DNA of 64,000 bases from an uncultured Prevotellaceae bacterium (GTDB taxonomy: Bacteria; Bacteroidota; Bacteroidia; Bacteroidales; Bacteroidaceae), in the NCBI GenBank assembly GCA_900315095.1, contig OMXS01000015.1, positions 62,001 through 126,000 on the forward strand. Direction: 5' to 3'. A program made the position numbers and the translations under genes. Positions 63,551 to 64,000 of this stretch are shown piece by piece. The number at the start of each line of letters is the position of its first letter. Within the stretch, counting starts at the first letter, position 1. The notes below the pieces were generated by a model. That model was given only the letters and a program-made list of their open reading frames with translations, searched no databases and was not told where the DNA came from.

Positions 63551-64000
63551 TTATTTTTCGTAGTCTATTTCGTGGTCGAGGCTGTTGATGAAGTTCTCAT
63601 AAACCTCCTCCTCGACGTCGCCCATCTCAAACTCCTTGCCTGCATCCTTGCGTATCTCGGCAATCCATGCGCGGCGCGCCTTGATATAATCCTCTCGGAT
63701 GCGCTCGATGTCGGCCTCTGTGATGTGGTCGAGACCATAGTAATCGAGAATCATGCGGTAGGTCCAAGCCCATTGATATTCGCGGTAGTTGTTGTCAATC
63801 TCGGTGAAACGGTCGATTACCTGCTGGATGTCTGACAGCGTGCCGTTCTTGATGTCGTCGATGAGACGCTGTTCCTCGCTCTCGGGGAGAAGCAGACCTG
63901 AAAGGTCGTTCCACTTGCCGATACCAACGGTTGTCGTTGGGATTCCGAAAGCGCCGCGCTTCAGCACGCGTTTCATCACCGCTCCCATGTAAATGCGCAA
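63551..64000 (-). CDS. DUF4954-like protein, C-terminal part (partial)
   Basis: The frame is open at the right edge (149 aa here). It includes MKRVLKRGAFGIPTTTVGIGKWNDLSGLLLPES and a helical C-terminus (DIQQVIDRFTEIDNNYREYQWAWTYRMILDYYGLDHIT). This pattern matches my recollection of the end of Bacteroidetes DUF4954 proteins, which carry an N-terminal left-handed beta-helix similar to sugar nucleotidyl- or acyltransferases. The function is unknown, and the N-terminal part is outside the window. Confidence 0.65.
   Translation of the reverse strand: MRIYMGAVMKRVLKRGAFGIPTTTVGIGKWNDLSGLLLPESEEQRLIDDIKNGTLSDIQQVIDRFTEIDNNYREYQWAWTYRMILDYYGLDHITEADIERIREDYIKARRAWIAEIRKDAGKEFEMGDVEEEVYENFINSLDHEIDYEK

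Overview
The window reads as a chromosome segment from a Bacteroidales bacterium, most likely Prevotella or a close relative. The evidence is of four kinds. (1) Most promoters fit the Bacteroidetes pattern TTTG, about 20 nt, TAnnTTTG (for example at rpsO, tRNA-Pro, typA, mtnN and the Kelch-AraC gene). (2) Several genes have lineage-typical forms: a fused MurF-alanine racemase, an Fkp-type fucokinase/GDP-fucose pyrophosphorylase, a GSCFA protein, a DUF3098 protein and a TPP-riboswitch-controlled TonB receptor with a PnuT transporter. (3) A large secreted protein ends in a T9SS-like C-terminal segment. (4) Shine-Dalgarno sequences are weak. The genus is inferred, not proven.

Layout. 1-3.6 kb is the end of an integrated element: a partial reverse transcriptase with a YADN active site and an extra C-terminal domain, an overlapping small gene, two small orphan genes and a tyrosine recombinase beside tRNA-Pro(GGG). 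3.8-8.2 kb is a minus-strand housekeeping operon (ftsX-DUF3098-uppP-truB-queA-folK). 8.3-13.7 kb holds a radical SAM gene, a dispersed non-coding repeat (copy A), a XylE-like sugar transporter, a secreted retropepsin-like protein and rpsO. 13.8-18.1 kb is a divergent fucose pair (fkp, fucP). 18.2-25.1 kb holds a YfhO-family membrane protein, mtnN behind a tandemly duplicated promoter, a MATE exporter with heptamer repeats in its coding sequence, and typA. 25.2-31.7 kb holds repeat copy B, a Nudix hydrolase, a GSCFA protein, murF-alr and an ExuT-like transporter. 32.0-37.9 kb is a small minus-strand cluster: a one-module NRPS (C-A-T-reductase), a nitroreductase and a membrane-anchored protein. 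38.4-45.5 kb holds a B12-dependent ribonucleotide reductase, folB, an amidase, an MCE/MlaD protein and dnaA. 45.6-48.9 kb is a thiamine uptake operon under a TPP riboswitch. 49.1-57.3 kb is an unusual surface locus: a membrane-spanning Kelch-AraC regulator, four tandem secreted beta-helix paralogues, a repeat-built secreted protein and an 81-aa protein. 57.4-64 kb holds repeat copy C (inverted), a secreted HMA protein, class I fumarase, a secreted M16 protease and a partial DUF4954-like gene.

How the parts work together. Fkp and FucP together import L-fucose and activate it to GDP-fucose. The TPP riboswitch couples outer- and inner-membrane thiamine uptake to TPP level. The Kelch-AraC protein is placed to sense something in the periplasm and switch on the adjacent secreted array, whose promoter has a good -7 box but no -33 box. 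The NRPS cluster should release an aldehyde or alcohol that the neighbouring flavoprotein could modify. The most novel-looking items are the secreted array with its regulator, the NRPS cluster, the three-copy non-coding element carrying an outward promoter, and the reverse-transcriptase cassette.
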